Made by a program: the position numbers and the translations under genes. The notes under the pieces are model-generated. The model was given only the letters and a program-made list of their open reading frames with translations, was not told the origin of the DNA and did no database searches. DNA of 27,505 nucleotides from JAUXFK01 sp034189035 (lineage in GTDB: Bacteria; Desulfobacterota; UBA8473). Location of the stretch: the NCBI GenBank assembly GCA_034189035.1, contig JAXHVA010000057.1, forward strand, positions 1 through 27,505. The letters run 5' to 3'. Below, in pieces: positions 15,912 through 24,227 of the stretch (its first letter is position 1; each line of letters starts with the position of its first letter).

Positions 15912-16380
15912 ATGCTTGCTTGGTTAAAATGGGCAGCTGATTATGCCATCTGGAGTTTTTGAGTACAATAATATTGCTCGCATCAGCGGTGATCGGTTTT
16001 TCTGTTGTATTCTGGACTAAAAAGCGTGTCAGGAATTTAATTTTTTTTACAAAACTCCGTCGTGACAACACCAATTACCCACTAAAATCTATATTGAGAT
16101 CCGTAATTATACTGGGTCTAGCGTTGTAATCTCTTCACTATATTACAGGTATACAGATTTAAAACCTGATCCAAATGCTCGTGGCGATTCTCCTTCAGGA
16201 AATTACGAAATGAAGTTTCCATATGTTACACAACAGGAGTTAAAGGAAGTTGATTATCTAATTCGTCATGGGGAAAATGTATCAACGTGGATTCCTGTTG
16301 ACCCAAAGCATACAGATCAAGAGGTTGATCAAACAATAAAAAACCGTAGAGTTGCAACACTCTATTGCATGTGCACTTAG
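15912..16380 (+). pseudogene. Small membrane protein of the cassette array (frameshifted)
   Basis: Begins MLAWLKWAADYAIWSF behind TAGGGAATAAG, 24 bp after the attC R' box. A missing base in a T-run near 15957 and another shift at about 16127 must be restored to read the rest: STIILLASAVIGFSVVFW (a transmembrane helix), TKKRVRNLIFFTKLRR, SILRSVIILGLAL (a second helix), SLYYRYTDLKPDPNARG, EMKFPYVTQQELKEVDYLI, and a stop at 16380. About 155 codons with two N-terminal membrane segments and a soluble tail. No family recognised. Broken, with indels at the two points. Confidence 0.65.
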
Positions 16381-16427
16381 CTTGAAGAAAAGCCGAGAGT
16401 AGATAAATAAAAAGAAAATTTTAACTG

Positions 16428-16440
16428 GTTTAACCTGGCT
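16428..16440 (+). other. Possible truncated attC left half
   Basis: GTTTAAC (16428-16434) fits the R'' box RYYYAAC, and the surrounding GGTTTAACCTG resembles GGTTCAACTTG at the left end of the complete site (15766-15776). No pairing arm or R' box was found downstream, so if this was an attC it has been deleted in part. Confidence 0.25.
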
Positions 16441-16441
16441 A

Positions 16442-16610
16442 ATTCATCCGAAATAAGAAATCCGCACGACTGTTTAGCAGCGATTGGGTGTTGAGTGTGA
16501 GTAAGGTATATTTAAATCCAAATACAGGACAGAAACAGCCAGTGCCACGACATGCTGAAATCGATAACGCTTTGGCAAAACACATCAGAGAAAATTTAGG
16601 CTTGCAATGA
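16442..16610 (+). pseudogene. HicA-like toxin remnant
   Basis: After IHPK and a TAA the frame shifts to KSARLFSSDWVLSVSK, then VYLNPNTGQKQPVPRHAEI and DNALAKHIRENLGLQ, ending at 16610. The N-P-x-T-G-x-x-x-P-V-P-R-H-x-E-I ... LAKHIRENLGL pattern resembles the second half of HicA/YcfA mRNA interferase toxins (double-stranded RNA-binding-like fold). The usual catalytic GSHH segment is missing, so it is deleted or was never there. No HicB antitoxin gene follows. The HicA family call is tentative; that it is broken is clear from the frame change. Confidence 0.45.
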
Positions 16611-16907
16611 CTACCTGTATGAACAAAACACTCAACATTTATATAGCCTTTGGTTGTTAAAAGAAAACGACTCCTATAGATCGAAAACCTATAATTTTCA
16701 AACAGATCTTCCGTCCTTGAGACTGATTTCTTGATAAGCGACTCTCTGTTTTGCCTTTTGTCTTCTATCAAGGGTGAATTCAAGTTTCAAATACACCACT
16801 TGGTCTTTTCCAAAACATCAAAACTCAACTGGTCAACTGGTCAGGCCTGGCACCTATGCCTACCTATTTAGAGTGAAGTCGGCCTTTAGTCAACATTATA
16901 AAAAATT
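16611..16907. other. Non-coding stretch with a small tandem repeat
   Basis: No supported gene. CAACTGGT is repeated in tandem at 16826-16841, followed by TCAGGCCTGGCACC, which has the look of the flank of a mobile element. A minus-strand open frame (16439-16783) mostly shadows the HicA-like remnant and has no recognisable motif. Confidence 0.35.
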
Positions 16908-17177
16908 ATGATTGCACTTAAAATACGAATCTCTTTATGGACAATACTTCTCCTATTAATTCTCATCTCAGCAGCCTACGTTGAAGAAATTCATGATCCT
17001 CCAGAATATAAAGATTTTTGCAGTATGCAGAGCTCGCCAAATAAAGAAATGTCTGATTCTGATAGAAGAGACTTTTCGCTAGATCTGATCAAACCAATGA
17101 ACTGTCTCAGTTCTTATTGCGCAGATATTGAAAATATTGATGACAAAAATATTTCGATGATAATACCAAAGGAATAA
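16908..17177 (+). CDS. Small exported hypothetical protein
   Basis: 89 residues. The first 24 residues (MIALKIRISLWTILLLLILI ...) make a signal peptide or membrane anchor, and the rest is polar with three Cys (SCSM-like at about 38 and NCLSSYC at about 65-71), as in small periplasmic proteins with a disulfide. No ribosome site is evident before the ATG. It ends 11 bp before the start of the YXWGXW-repeat gene and may be co-translated with it. No family recognised. Confidence 0.5.
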   Translation: MIALKIRISLWTILLLLILISAAYVEEIHDPPEYKDFCSMQSSPNKEMSDSDRRDFSLDLIKPMNCLSSYCADIENIDDKNISMIIPKE

Positions 17178-17188
17178 AGGAGAGATAT

Positions 17189-18739
17189 ATGACAAAGGTT
17201 CGATTTATCCAAATTTTTTGTACCGTTGTTGCTCTCACTGCATTTGGAGTGGGATTCAACCAACGAACGATTATCGCTGCCGAAAAAACAGCCCCAGTAC
17301 CCGAGGAAGACATTCAAGTGCTTGCTTCGGGCCCTATACATGGGGCATTTGCCGAGGCAGTGCCATTTGATCCTGAGCCGGGAATCGTTGCACCCAAAGC
17401 GCCGCCGCCCCTCATTGAGGAGATTCCACCCGAGCAGAAACCTGAAGGCGATGTTCAGTGGATTCCAGGGTACTGGGCCTGGGATGATGAAAGAAAAGAA
17501 TATATCTGGGTGAGTGGGATCTGGCGAGTACCACCGCCGGATCGTCAGTGGATCCCTGGTTATTGGGCCCATGTGAAAGAGAGATATCAGTGGATTTCAG
17601 GGTACTGGGCCAGTGTGAAAGCAAAAGAGACAGAATACCTGCCTGAGCCGCCTGAATCCGTAGAAGTCGGCCCCAGCAGTAATGCACCTTCGTCAGATTA
17701 TATCTGGATGCCCGGTTGCTGGCTATGGCACCATGGACGATATGCCTGGAGGCCCGGTTATTGGGCCCATGTAAATCCGGACTGGGTATGGGTACCTGCA
17801 CACTATATCTGGTCTCCACGTGGCTATATCTTTGTGAGTGGATACTGGGACTTTACCATCATCCATCGCGGAGTTCTGTTCGCACCGGTCTTTTTCGCGC
17901 CGCGAGTACACCTTGGTTTGGCCTTTTCTTTCTCACCTGGGTTTGTGATCAATCTGAACGTCTTTGATGATGCCCTGTTTCTGCGAAGCCGGTATTGGCA
18001 TTATTATTATGGGAACTTTTATGCACCCATGTATTACAGAAGAGGTTTCTATCCATGGTTTTCACTCCATGCCAGACGGGTTGCATATGATCCTATCTAT
18101 GCACATCAACGCTGGAAACATCGGAAAGAGCTCGGGTGGGAGAGCAGTTTAGAGAAAAAATTTCGTGAGCGTCGAGATCACGAAGAGTTACGACCGCCTC
18201 ACAGCTTTAATTACCAAACATTGACTAACAAGAAGATCAGTACAACAGGATCCAAACGGCCCAATTTTATCATCTCGCTTGACCATGCTGACAAAACTAA
18301 GGCCAGTGTCTATCGCTTCAAACACATCAGTGAAAAAGAACGAATGAAATTCTTACAACAACAAAAAGAGGTCCGTACATATCAAAAAAAACGTCAGAAT
18401 CGAGAGATTCAACAACAGAATATACTGAAGGAAAAAGCTTCAAAAAAACCGAAGCCGAACAAAGAAAAGTTTTCCAGATCCCCTATTATGAACAGGTCAA
18501 ACGAAAAAATGGATCGAAAAAAAAACCCACCTACTCAATACAAGGCACCGAAACCAAACCCCAATGTCGAGCCCCTGAAGAGAAGATACGATTTATCACG
18601 CTCGTGGGAGGACTCTCAGAAGATAGAAGAAACAGGGCAACAGTCGGGAACCTGGGAAAAATCCTCAAGGGAGGAGTTTCAGAAATCGGGCAATAAAAGA
18701 GGACGGTCAGTGGACCGTATGCAAAAGCCTAATAACTGA
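17189..18739 (+). CDS. Exported YXWGXW-repeat protein
   Basis: 516 residues. Signal peptide at 1-30 (ending near TIIAAEK). A Pro-rich linker precedes five or more short repeats of the W-x-P/S-G-Y-W-A type between about residues 83 and 225: QWIPGYWAW, QWIPGYWAHV, QWISGYWASV, WRPGYWAHV, VSGYWDF. A hydrophobic, aromatic-rich part follows (about 226-300, Tyr/Phe/Trp rich, with HYYYGNFYAPMYYRRGFYP), then a very basic, Lys/Arg/Gln-rich tail of about 200 residues that looks disordered. Proteins with these repeats are found in outer-membrane or periplasmic settings; their function is unknown. Start ATG follows AAAGGAGAG. The basic tail suggests binding to an acidic polymer or surface, which is inference only. 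Confidence 0.85.
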   Translation: MTKVRFIQIFCTVVALTAFGVGFNQRTIIAAEKTAPVPEEDIQVLASGPIHGAFAEAVPFDPEPGIVAPKAPPPLIEEIPPEQKPEGDVQWIPGYWAWDDERKEYIWVSGIWRVPPPDRQWIPGYWAHVKERYQWISGYWASVKAKETEYLPEPPESVEVGPSSNAPSSDYIWMPGCWLWHHGRYAWRPGYWAHVNPDWVWVPAHYIWSPRGYIFVSGYWDFTIIHRGVLFAPVFFAPRVHLGLAFSFSPGFVINLNVFDDALFLRSRYWHYYYGNFYAPMYYRRGFYPWFSLHARRVAYDPIYAHQRWKHRKELGWESSLEKKFRERRDHEELRPPHSFNYQTLTNKKISTTGSKRPNFIISLDHADKTKASVYRFKHISEKERMKFLQQQKEVRTYQKKRQNREIQQQNILKEKASKKPKPNKEKFSRSPIMNRSNEKMDRKKNPPTQYKAPKPNPNVEPLKRRYDLSRSWEDSQKIEETGQQSGTWEKSSREEFQKSGNKRGRSVDRMQKPNN

Positions 18740-18955
18740 AAATAGAGATTGAATCTTAAAATCTGAAGATCTCTTTGGCCGGTTCTAGAAGGCAAGGTAA
18801 GAACGCACCTTAACCTTTCTTCTCAAAGCTTTATGAGTCGTGCACTCGGGCACATACTCCTGATTAGCTGTCTCTTAGCTTCCCAAGTTTGTAAAGAAGT
18901 ATCAATGGCTGGAAAAGCACAGTAGAAATCATAGATAAGTTAGGAGGGAATGAAC

Positions 18956-19975
18956 ATGAAGTCTAGGATCTTTATAACTCTTTCATTGGCTCTAATGATT
19001 GTGTTGTACATAGTATCTTTAGGTGGTGGAGTCTCGTCACAGTTCTCCACAAAAGATAAAAAAGCTACAGAGGATCAACTGACGATCGGTGTTTCACCGG
19101 CTATGAGGGGAACATTACCATTCAGCGCCCTATTCGGTTCAAGGACAATACCAGGGGTAGAGATAAGAATAGACGGTGAGGTAAAGGGAATAACCGATGA
19201 GAATGGAGAACTCCTCGCAAAATGGATTGTTGCCGGGAAACACAACTGGAGCGCTATATACGAAGGAAAAGAGGTCTCTCAAGGTGAGTTCGAGATCTCT
19301 GCAGTAACAGATGCAAAGATTGTAGATAGAGCAGTTCGATTGCGAGGAGAAGAGTTGAGAGAGTCCGGTAAGTTGTATGCCTTGAAGGACGATTGGACAT
19401 TTGTTCACACGGTTAAGAATACCGGCACCACGGTGATCGATCATTACACAATTGAGCTTATAGCCTCATCTGGGAAAGGAAGCTCCATGAAGATAGAACT
19501 CATATCTCCACCGATTCCTGGATGGATTTGGAAACCATTTGCAGGTGATCTAAAGAGCGGCAGGCGAAGGATAGAGGTGAAGTTTAAAGGTGATGGAGTG
19601 GAGATAATCGATGGGTGTTCTGCCCACCCTATGAAGAATGTGACTCTGGAAAGCACCATTTCAAAGGAAGGCCTATGGCCAGGGGAGTCGATAACAGTGG
19701 CCTTTGAGGAGCCGTATGTAAATTGCCTTGACGAGATCTATAAGTGCATGGAACTCAAGTTAAATACAGAAATTAGACAGAAAGTTGTGGATGTGGATAA
19801 GGGGATCATGAACATGATAATAAAAGAATACAAGGTCCTCTTCTACACATTTCATGATATAAAGGCTCAACTCACTCTCAAGGGGTTCAACAAGAAAGAG
19901 ATAGCGTCACTCTATTTGTACATTGACGATACTATGTATGACACGGCTCCCTGGTTTGATTATGAGTGGCTGTAG
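18956..19975 (+). CDS. Exported hypothetical protein
   Basis: 339 residues from the second ATG (18956), which stands eight bases from AGGAGG; the first ATG at 18950 is too close. A signal peptide (about 1-30, ending near VSSQFS) is followed by a domain with the repeat-like beta pattern of carboxypeptidase-regulatory or Big-type domains: GVEIRIDGEVKGITDENGEL, WIVAGKHNWSAIYEGKEV (about residues 63-105). The middle part is beta-rich, and the C-terminal 75 residues are helical and acidic (KVLFYTFHDIKAQLTLKGF). Cys residues at about 220, 255 and 261. No named family recognised. Same strand and 216 bp after the YXWGXW gene; the intervening sequence holds no gene. Confidence 0.7.
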   Translation: MKSRIFITLSLALMIVLYIVSLGGGVSSQFSTKDKKATEDQLTIGVSPAMRGTLPFSALFGSRTIPGVEIRIDGEVKGITDENGELLAKWIVAGKHNWSAIYEGKEVSQGEFEISAVTDAKIVDRAVRLRGEELRESGKLYALKDDWTFVHTVKNTGTTVIDHYTIELIASSGKGSSMKIELISPPIPGWIWKPFAGDLKSGRRRIEVKFKGDGVEIIDGCSAHPMKNVTLESTISKEGLWPGESITVAFEEPYVNCLDEIYKCMELKLNTEIRQKVVDVDKGIMNMIIKEYKVLFYTFHDIKAQLTLKGFNKKEIASLYLYIDDTMYDTAPWFDYEWL

Positions 19976-20172
19976 CTATGATTTCCCCGGACACAGCCAA
20001 TGATGGTCTCCTTTTTTTAAGGAATGATTGAATCATGAGGTATCTTTGTCCCTTGAAATCAACCAGAAACGAAGATATAGAAGAAGAAAAACTCGCAATC
20101 ATCATTTTTTTCAGTTTGGCAAGGTGATGAAGGATTTACCCCTCTGGAATCCACAAAGGAGGAAGGAATAGA

Positions 20173-20397
20173 ATGGATAGAAACCAAGCTAAGCCTCTAT
20201 TCGTCTGTCTGAAATCCGAAGTATCAAAAACAGAATCTTTAGTAAATAAAGGACCCTATTGGCAGAAAGGTACTTCTGATATCCAAGCGTCAAGACATGG
20301 AATTGCCTTCCGAAAGAACGTATATGATATGAGATTGGGGGCTCCGGGAGGAGATTGGGTAGATATCAATCCAGTCCAAGGGCATTACCGGTCCTGA
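20173..20397 (+). CDS. Small hypothetical protein
   Basis: 74 residues with a very good ribosome site (AAAGGAGGAAGG) six bases before the ATG. The C-terminal part GAPGGDWVDINPVQGHYRS is Gly/Asp rich; no signal peptide, membrane helix or recognised motif. The strong translation signal is the main reason to think it real. Its upstream gap of 197 bp holds no other gene. Confidence 0.5.
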   Translation: MDRNQAKPLFVCLKSEVSKTESLVNKGPYWQKGTSDIQASRHGIAFRKNVYDMRLGAPGGDWVDINPVQGHYRS

Positions 20398-20931
20398 TAG
20401 AAGGATAACATCCAAGAAGACGTAGAAAAAACTCTCCGGATCTCCTCCATCAGATCAAAACCTCTTCAAAAAACGCTTCACATTAATAGACGCTATCAAA
20501 CCTTTAATTCCTTTTGAAACTTCTTCAATCTTCAATGAAAAATATATTGATGGCATCTTTGCACGAGTATCTTGCCCCCGAATACGCTACTGTCCGTAGA
20601 AACCTCTCCTGTATCTGAACCCGGCAATGTGAGTTCTCTTAAACCTTTTCATATATCTCCATGTAGCTATTATATAAGATTTTTTAAAGGCATAAATCCT
20701 AAAGTCATCAAGATTTTTGACGATACGTAAATAAAGGTCGCTTTTGTGTGCAAATTGATTCGACTGAAGCAAAGGTTGCTTGCTGTCGGTTATGCAGATG
20801 ACACCCCCACTTATAAGACACCATTGAGTTTAAAACAGGGGGCCAAGTAGTATGCAACCCGAATAAAGGTTCCCTTATCGATGAAAATGAGTCCAGTTTT
20901 TTTAATGAAAACCCTTTAATAAGATTGCACA
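20398..20931. other. Non-coding stretch, no recognised feature
   Basis: 534 bp without a supported gene. A minus-strand frame at 20587-20772 (61 codons, basic and aromatic) reads without interruption but has no ribosome site and no recognised motif; it may be part of a decayed gene. Confidence 0.4.
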
Positions 20932-21753
20932 ATGAAAAAAAAACCCTCTCTGTATACATCATTAACTCTGACATTATGTATTATTGGTCTCAGCTTTTCA
21001 GGACTTAGCACTGCTGGAAGTTATCCTATCAAGCCACATCCCACTCAGTATATTATTGAGAAGTTTAACTCTCATGATGTGGTCCTCTTGGGAGTTTATC
21101 ACAAGGAGCAAACCAGCCAAAAATTTCTCTCTGACCTGATTGTCCATTTGACCAAAGCTGGAGTCACCCACCTGGGACTTGAGGTTTGCTCCGATCAACA
21201 GGAGAATATTGACCGTTTCTTTGAAACAGGAAGCGGCTTGGCGAATATCGGACTACATCCTCAAATAGACTGCCCAGAATACAAAAGTATGTTTGACCAC
21301 ATGAAGATCAATGGCCAGGAAAAGAGACCTAGTGTAATTGCCCTCGACCTGCCTCTATCAATGTATAAAGGTGAGATTAGCCGTGATGAATGGATGGCGC
21401 GGGTTATTGCAAAGACCCTTCGTTTAAACCCAAACAGCAAAATGCTCGTCGTAGTAGGTAACCTCCACGTCCTTAAAAGGATTGATTGGGAAGCTGGTGT
21501 TATTCGTCGCCATGGATCTATTCGTTCCTATTTAAATGAATTGATACCCAACCGTAGTATCTTTTCGATCGTTCAGTGTATTGATCAATCTCAGGACAAA
21601 TGTGACTTCACAAGAGAGTTCTCTTCTCTAGAAGGTGTGGTAGCCCTGGACTGCGATGAAAGGTTTGCAGGGTGGAAGATTGGTTTGATGTCTCCTGTTG
21701 CTGCCAAATATACAGCAGTATGGGAATTATTTGATGGAATCCTTATTTACTGA
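20932..21753 (+). CDS. Exported ChaN/TraB-like (Tiki superfamily) protein
   Basis: 273 residues. Signal peptide at about 1-28 (KKKPSLYTS, LTLTLCIIGLSFSGLSTAG). The mature part opens with DVVLLGVYHKEQTSQKFLSDLI and GVTHLGLEV, the paired 'G-x-x-H' and 'LxLE' elements shared by ChaN haem-binding lipoproteins, TraB/PrgY and erythromycin-esterase-like proteins. A later MLVVVGNLHVLKR segment carries the conserved GNxH motif. Metal- or haem-binding is known for members; the substrate here is unknown. No lipobox Cys in the signal peptide, so it is probably soluble in the periplasm. No clear ribosome site. Stands alone. Confidence 0.6.
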   Translation: MKKKPSLYTSLTLTLCIIGLSFSGLSTAGSYPIKPHPTQYIIEKFNSHDVVLLGVYHKEQTSQKFLSDLIVHLTKAGVTHLGLEVCSDQQENIDRFFETGSGLANIGLHPQIDCPEYKSMFDHMKINGQEKRPSVIALDLPLSMYKGEISRDEWMARVIAKTLRLNPNSKMLVVVGNLHVLKRIDWEAGVIRRHGSIRSYLNELIPNRSIFSIVQCIDQSQDKCDFTREFSSLEGVVALDCDERFAGWKIGLMSPVAAKYTAVWELFDGILIY

Positions 21754-22170
21754 AGATAAACTCCCCCCTAATACTTTAACAGCACATTCGGATAATGCAG
21801 TTAACATCCTGTTACCCCCCCCCCCTTCCCTACCGAATTTAGTTTTTGATCGTTCTCATTTCGTTTCTTAAAAAGACAATCAGAGCTTTTTTTACCAATA
21901 ATATCTCACTTTAAGAATCTTTAACTGAGCCTACCTTTTCATTCAAGCGGATATCGGGATGTTGAGTTGACATTTTTAGACATTACGATAAAGAAGGTAT
22001 TATGTCTCGATTAGCATGTTTAGATTCTCTACAGACCTTTCACCAGGATGTGATCCGAGTGACTGACATGAGAGTAACTCATTCTAAAATATCACTAAAT
22101 TTTAGAAATGGCGTCAGCAGTTGGGGCTGATTCTTAAACAAAATGAGGCTGAATAATACTATTGGATTCA
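21754..22170. other. Non-coding stretch with C-tract and hairpin
   Basis: Contains a run of 11 C residues (21815-21825) and a hairpin TTCTAAAAT/ATTTTAGAA at 22082-22107 with an 8-base loop, about 65 bp before the broken acyl-CoA dehydrogenase. TTGACA at 21967-21972 could be a -35 box, but no convincing -10 is at the right distance. Confidence 0.4.
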
Positions 22171-23265
22171 ATGATGAAGTATACCATAAGGAAGATATCT
22201 CTGGAAAAGATTGCTTCAAGAGCCTCTGAGATAGACGACACAGAAGAATACCCTGAGCAGCATATTAAAACTCCTTATCCCTGAGAAATATGGCGGCCTA
22301 AGCAGTGACATCACCACAGCATGCATAGTCGTAGAAGAGATCAACAAGGTCTCTGCCGCGGCATCTATTATAGCGTATGTCTGTTATGCAGCAACCTTCT
22401 TAATGCTCTTTGCCAACGATCGTCAGAAAGAGAGCTGTTTGACCCGCATGGCGGAAGGTAGGCTCATGTCACTGTGCCTCACTGAACCGGGTGCAGGTTC
22501 GGATTCAGCGGCAATAAAGAGTAAAACAACCCGTTCGGTTGATTCTTACAGGATCGATGGTACCAAGTGTTTTATTACCCAAGGAGCTATAGCTGATTAC
22601 CACTTCGCTTTTGCAGTAACAGGACCGGGCAAAGGCTCCAAGCGGATATCCTCCATTATCGTTGAAAAGGACTTTCCTGAAGTCAGTATGGGTAAAAGCG
22701 AAAAGAAGATGGGGATGAGAGGCATTTCCGCCTCTGAGATTATCTTCGAGGGGGCCTTGGCCCCAGTTGAAAACCGGGTTGGAGAGGAAGGGCAGGGATT
22801 TAAGTTCGTGATGAAGGCCTTTGACAAGATCAGGCCGATAATCGCTGCCCAGGCCCTGGGGATCGCACAGGGGGCATATGAGTATGGCCTTCAGTATTCA
22901 AAAAACAGGATGTCATTTGGAGAGTCTATCTCTCAGTTTCAAGGGATTCAATTCAAGCTTGCCGACATGGTGACCTCCATAGAAGCTGCCACAGAGGTCT
23001 TGTCTATAAATCAGCCCGTCTCATAGACCAAGGTGTGGATGATGTAACCTTATACGCTTCTATGGCACAATAGTTTGCCTCTGAAACCGCTATGAAGATT
23101 ACAACCAACGCTGTCGAGGTTCTCGGCGGTTATGGGTACATAAGAGGCCACCCGGTTGAACGTATGATGAGGGATGTTAAATGTACCCAAATCATTGAAT
23201 GAACAAACGAGATACAAAAGAGGATAAGGGGCAGAAGGATATTAAACTATACGCAAACAAAATAA
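22171..23265 (+). pseudogene. Acyl-CoA dehydrogenase (broken)
   Basis: Remains of a flavin acyl-CoA dehydrogenase of about 380 residues. Restored-frame pieces: EIDDTEEYPEQHIK (N-terminus), then after a deletion/frameshift near 22268 LLIPEKYGGLSSD, the long frame 22271-23026 with CLTEPGAGSDSAAI (FAD/substrate motif), MGMRGISASEI and AQALGIAQGAYEYGL, a frameshift near 23000 to SARLIDQGVDD, TAG at 23071-23073, VEVLGGYGYIRGHPVERMM, TGA at 23200-23202 where relatives have a Gly (IIEGTNEIQ) and the end RRILNY. The catalytic Glu region (QIIEGT) is thus lost. Same strand and 23 bp before the intact monooxygenase gene, so the two were probably one operon. Confidence 0.88.
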
Positions 23266-23288
23266 TTTAAACTTGAGGAGAAAAAAAC

Positions 23289-23579
23289 ATGGCTAAATTA
23301 ACTATCGTTGCCAATATAACCGCCAAAACCGATAAGATTGATCTACTAAAGGCTGAGCTTGAAAAGCTGATCGATATCACCCGCGCTGAAGAGGGCTGTC
23401 TTCAATACGATTTCCATCAGGACAATGAGAATCCAGCTCATTTCTTGTTCTACGAGAACTGGGAATCTTATAAACTTTGGCAGGCGCACATGAACAACCA
23501 ACACTTGAAGGACTATAAAGCAGCAACCAATGGAGCGGATGAAATCTTCTCACTCCATGAAATGAAACGCATCGCATGA
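23289..23579 (+). CDS. Antibiotic biosynthesis monooxygenase (ABM) domain protein
   Basis: 96 residues, single ABM/dimeric alpha-beta barrel domain. Typical pattern: AKLTIVANITAKTDKIDLLK at the start, TRAEEGCLQYDFHQDNENP in the middle and FYENWESYKLWQAHMNNQHL near the end. Family members are small, often cofactor-free oxygenases acting on quinols, or haem-degrading enzymes, and many are uncharacterised. Start ATG is behind GAGGAG. Intact although the gene before it is broken. The substrate cannot be told; in an anaerobe a role in quinone or methylglyoxal detoxification is possible but unproven. Confidence 0.85.
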   Translation: MAKLTIVANITAKTDKIDLLKAELEKLIDITRAEEGCLQYDFHQDNENPAHFLFYENWESYKLWQAHMNNQHLKDYKAATNGADEIFSLHEMKRIA

Positions 23580-23633
23580 TCCAAAACCTTGCTCTACAGG
23601 ATAGCTGTTCGACGCATAGCGAGATAGGGAGTA

Positions 23634-23657
23634 GGGAGAGGTCTCACGACCTCCCCC
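23634..23657. repeat. GC-rich hairpin, possible end of a group II intron or other mobile element
   Basis: GGGAGAGGTC (23634-23643) and GACCTCCCCC (23648-23657) pair with one mismatch around TCAC, in the setting TAGGGAGTAGGGAGAGGTC...CCCCCTCTAAGCC. On the minus strand the sequence has the look of the end region seen after some group II intron reverse-transcriptase genes. No reverse transcriptase is present. Tentative. Confidence 0.3.
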
Positions 23658-23796
23658 CTCTAAGCCATTGTACATAAGGGTCGCGGCCAGCAAAGGGAAC
23701 ATCCTATACTCTCCCTCTCTATTATTCTCTACTTACTTTTCGTTTCTAATTATCCTCTTCATCTCTAAGATTAATAGGCAAAAAAATAGCACAAAT

Positions 23797-23812
23797 GTGT
23801 AATAGATTACAC
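23797..23812. promoter_or_regulatory. Palindrome, possible upstream activator site
   Basis: GTGTAAT-AG-ATTACAC, perfect 7-bp arms. It lies about 140 bp before the sigma-54-type promoter, the usual distance for an enhancer-binding protein site. No second copy was found. Confidence 0.35.
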
Positions 23813-23941
23813 TAATTGTGAAACATATTATATAATTAATTTAGACTTAGGTTGGCTAATAATGTCGATAAATCAAGAGTGCAAAAAATAATTATAAATA
23901 AATTCAATATGTTGGAAACTCAAATTATTACTTTTTTAAAA

Positions 23942-23958
23942 TTGGCCCGAAAATTGCT
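23942..23958 (+). promoter_or_regulatory. Sigma-54 (RpoN) promoter
   Basis: TTGGCCCGAAAATTGCT fits the -24/-12 consensus TTGGCACG-N4-TTGCA at all key bases: GG at -24, GC at -12 and correct spacing. It points to the right. The first gene downstream is a transposase remnant and then the amylase, about 950 bp away. Confidence 0.55.
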
Positions 23959-24227
23959 GAATAGGATATATAAATGGGACGTCTATTACATAATGGTACT
24001 TGAGAAGTAACTATAGATAAATAGTATAAAATATTGTATAAGAGGTCATACTTGAATTCACCCTACGTCCCCTATATGCTCCAGCGTATCGAACTGCCCT
24101 CCTATTTGGGGATGAATTTGAATTATGATGCAGCTGTCAGGTTTAAGCGATAACTTTAATTATTAAGAAGTTATAAGGTCATGCAAAAATATATAATACG
24201 ACTTGTTAAGGAAAGTTTTTATGATAC

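Larger units (their letters stand above)
23580..24227. other. Non-coding stretch: hairpin, palindrome and sigma-54 promoter
   Basis: 648 bp without a supported gene. It holds the hairpin at 23634-23657, the palindrome at 23797-23812 and the sigma-54-type promoter at 23942-23958, listed separately; otherwise very AT-rich. Confidence 0.5.

Noticed and set aside
16439..16783. 114-codon minus-strand open frame
   Set aside because: Its right part is the reverse of the HicA-like remnant; no ribosome site or known motif.
20587..20974. Two overlapping minus-strand frames as genes
   Set aside because: No ribosome sites, no recognised motifs, and one overlaps the start of the exported ChaN/TraB-like gene.
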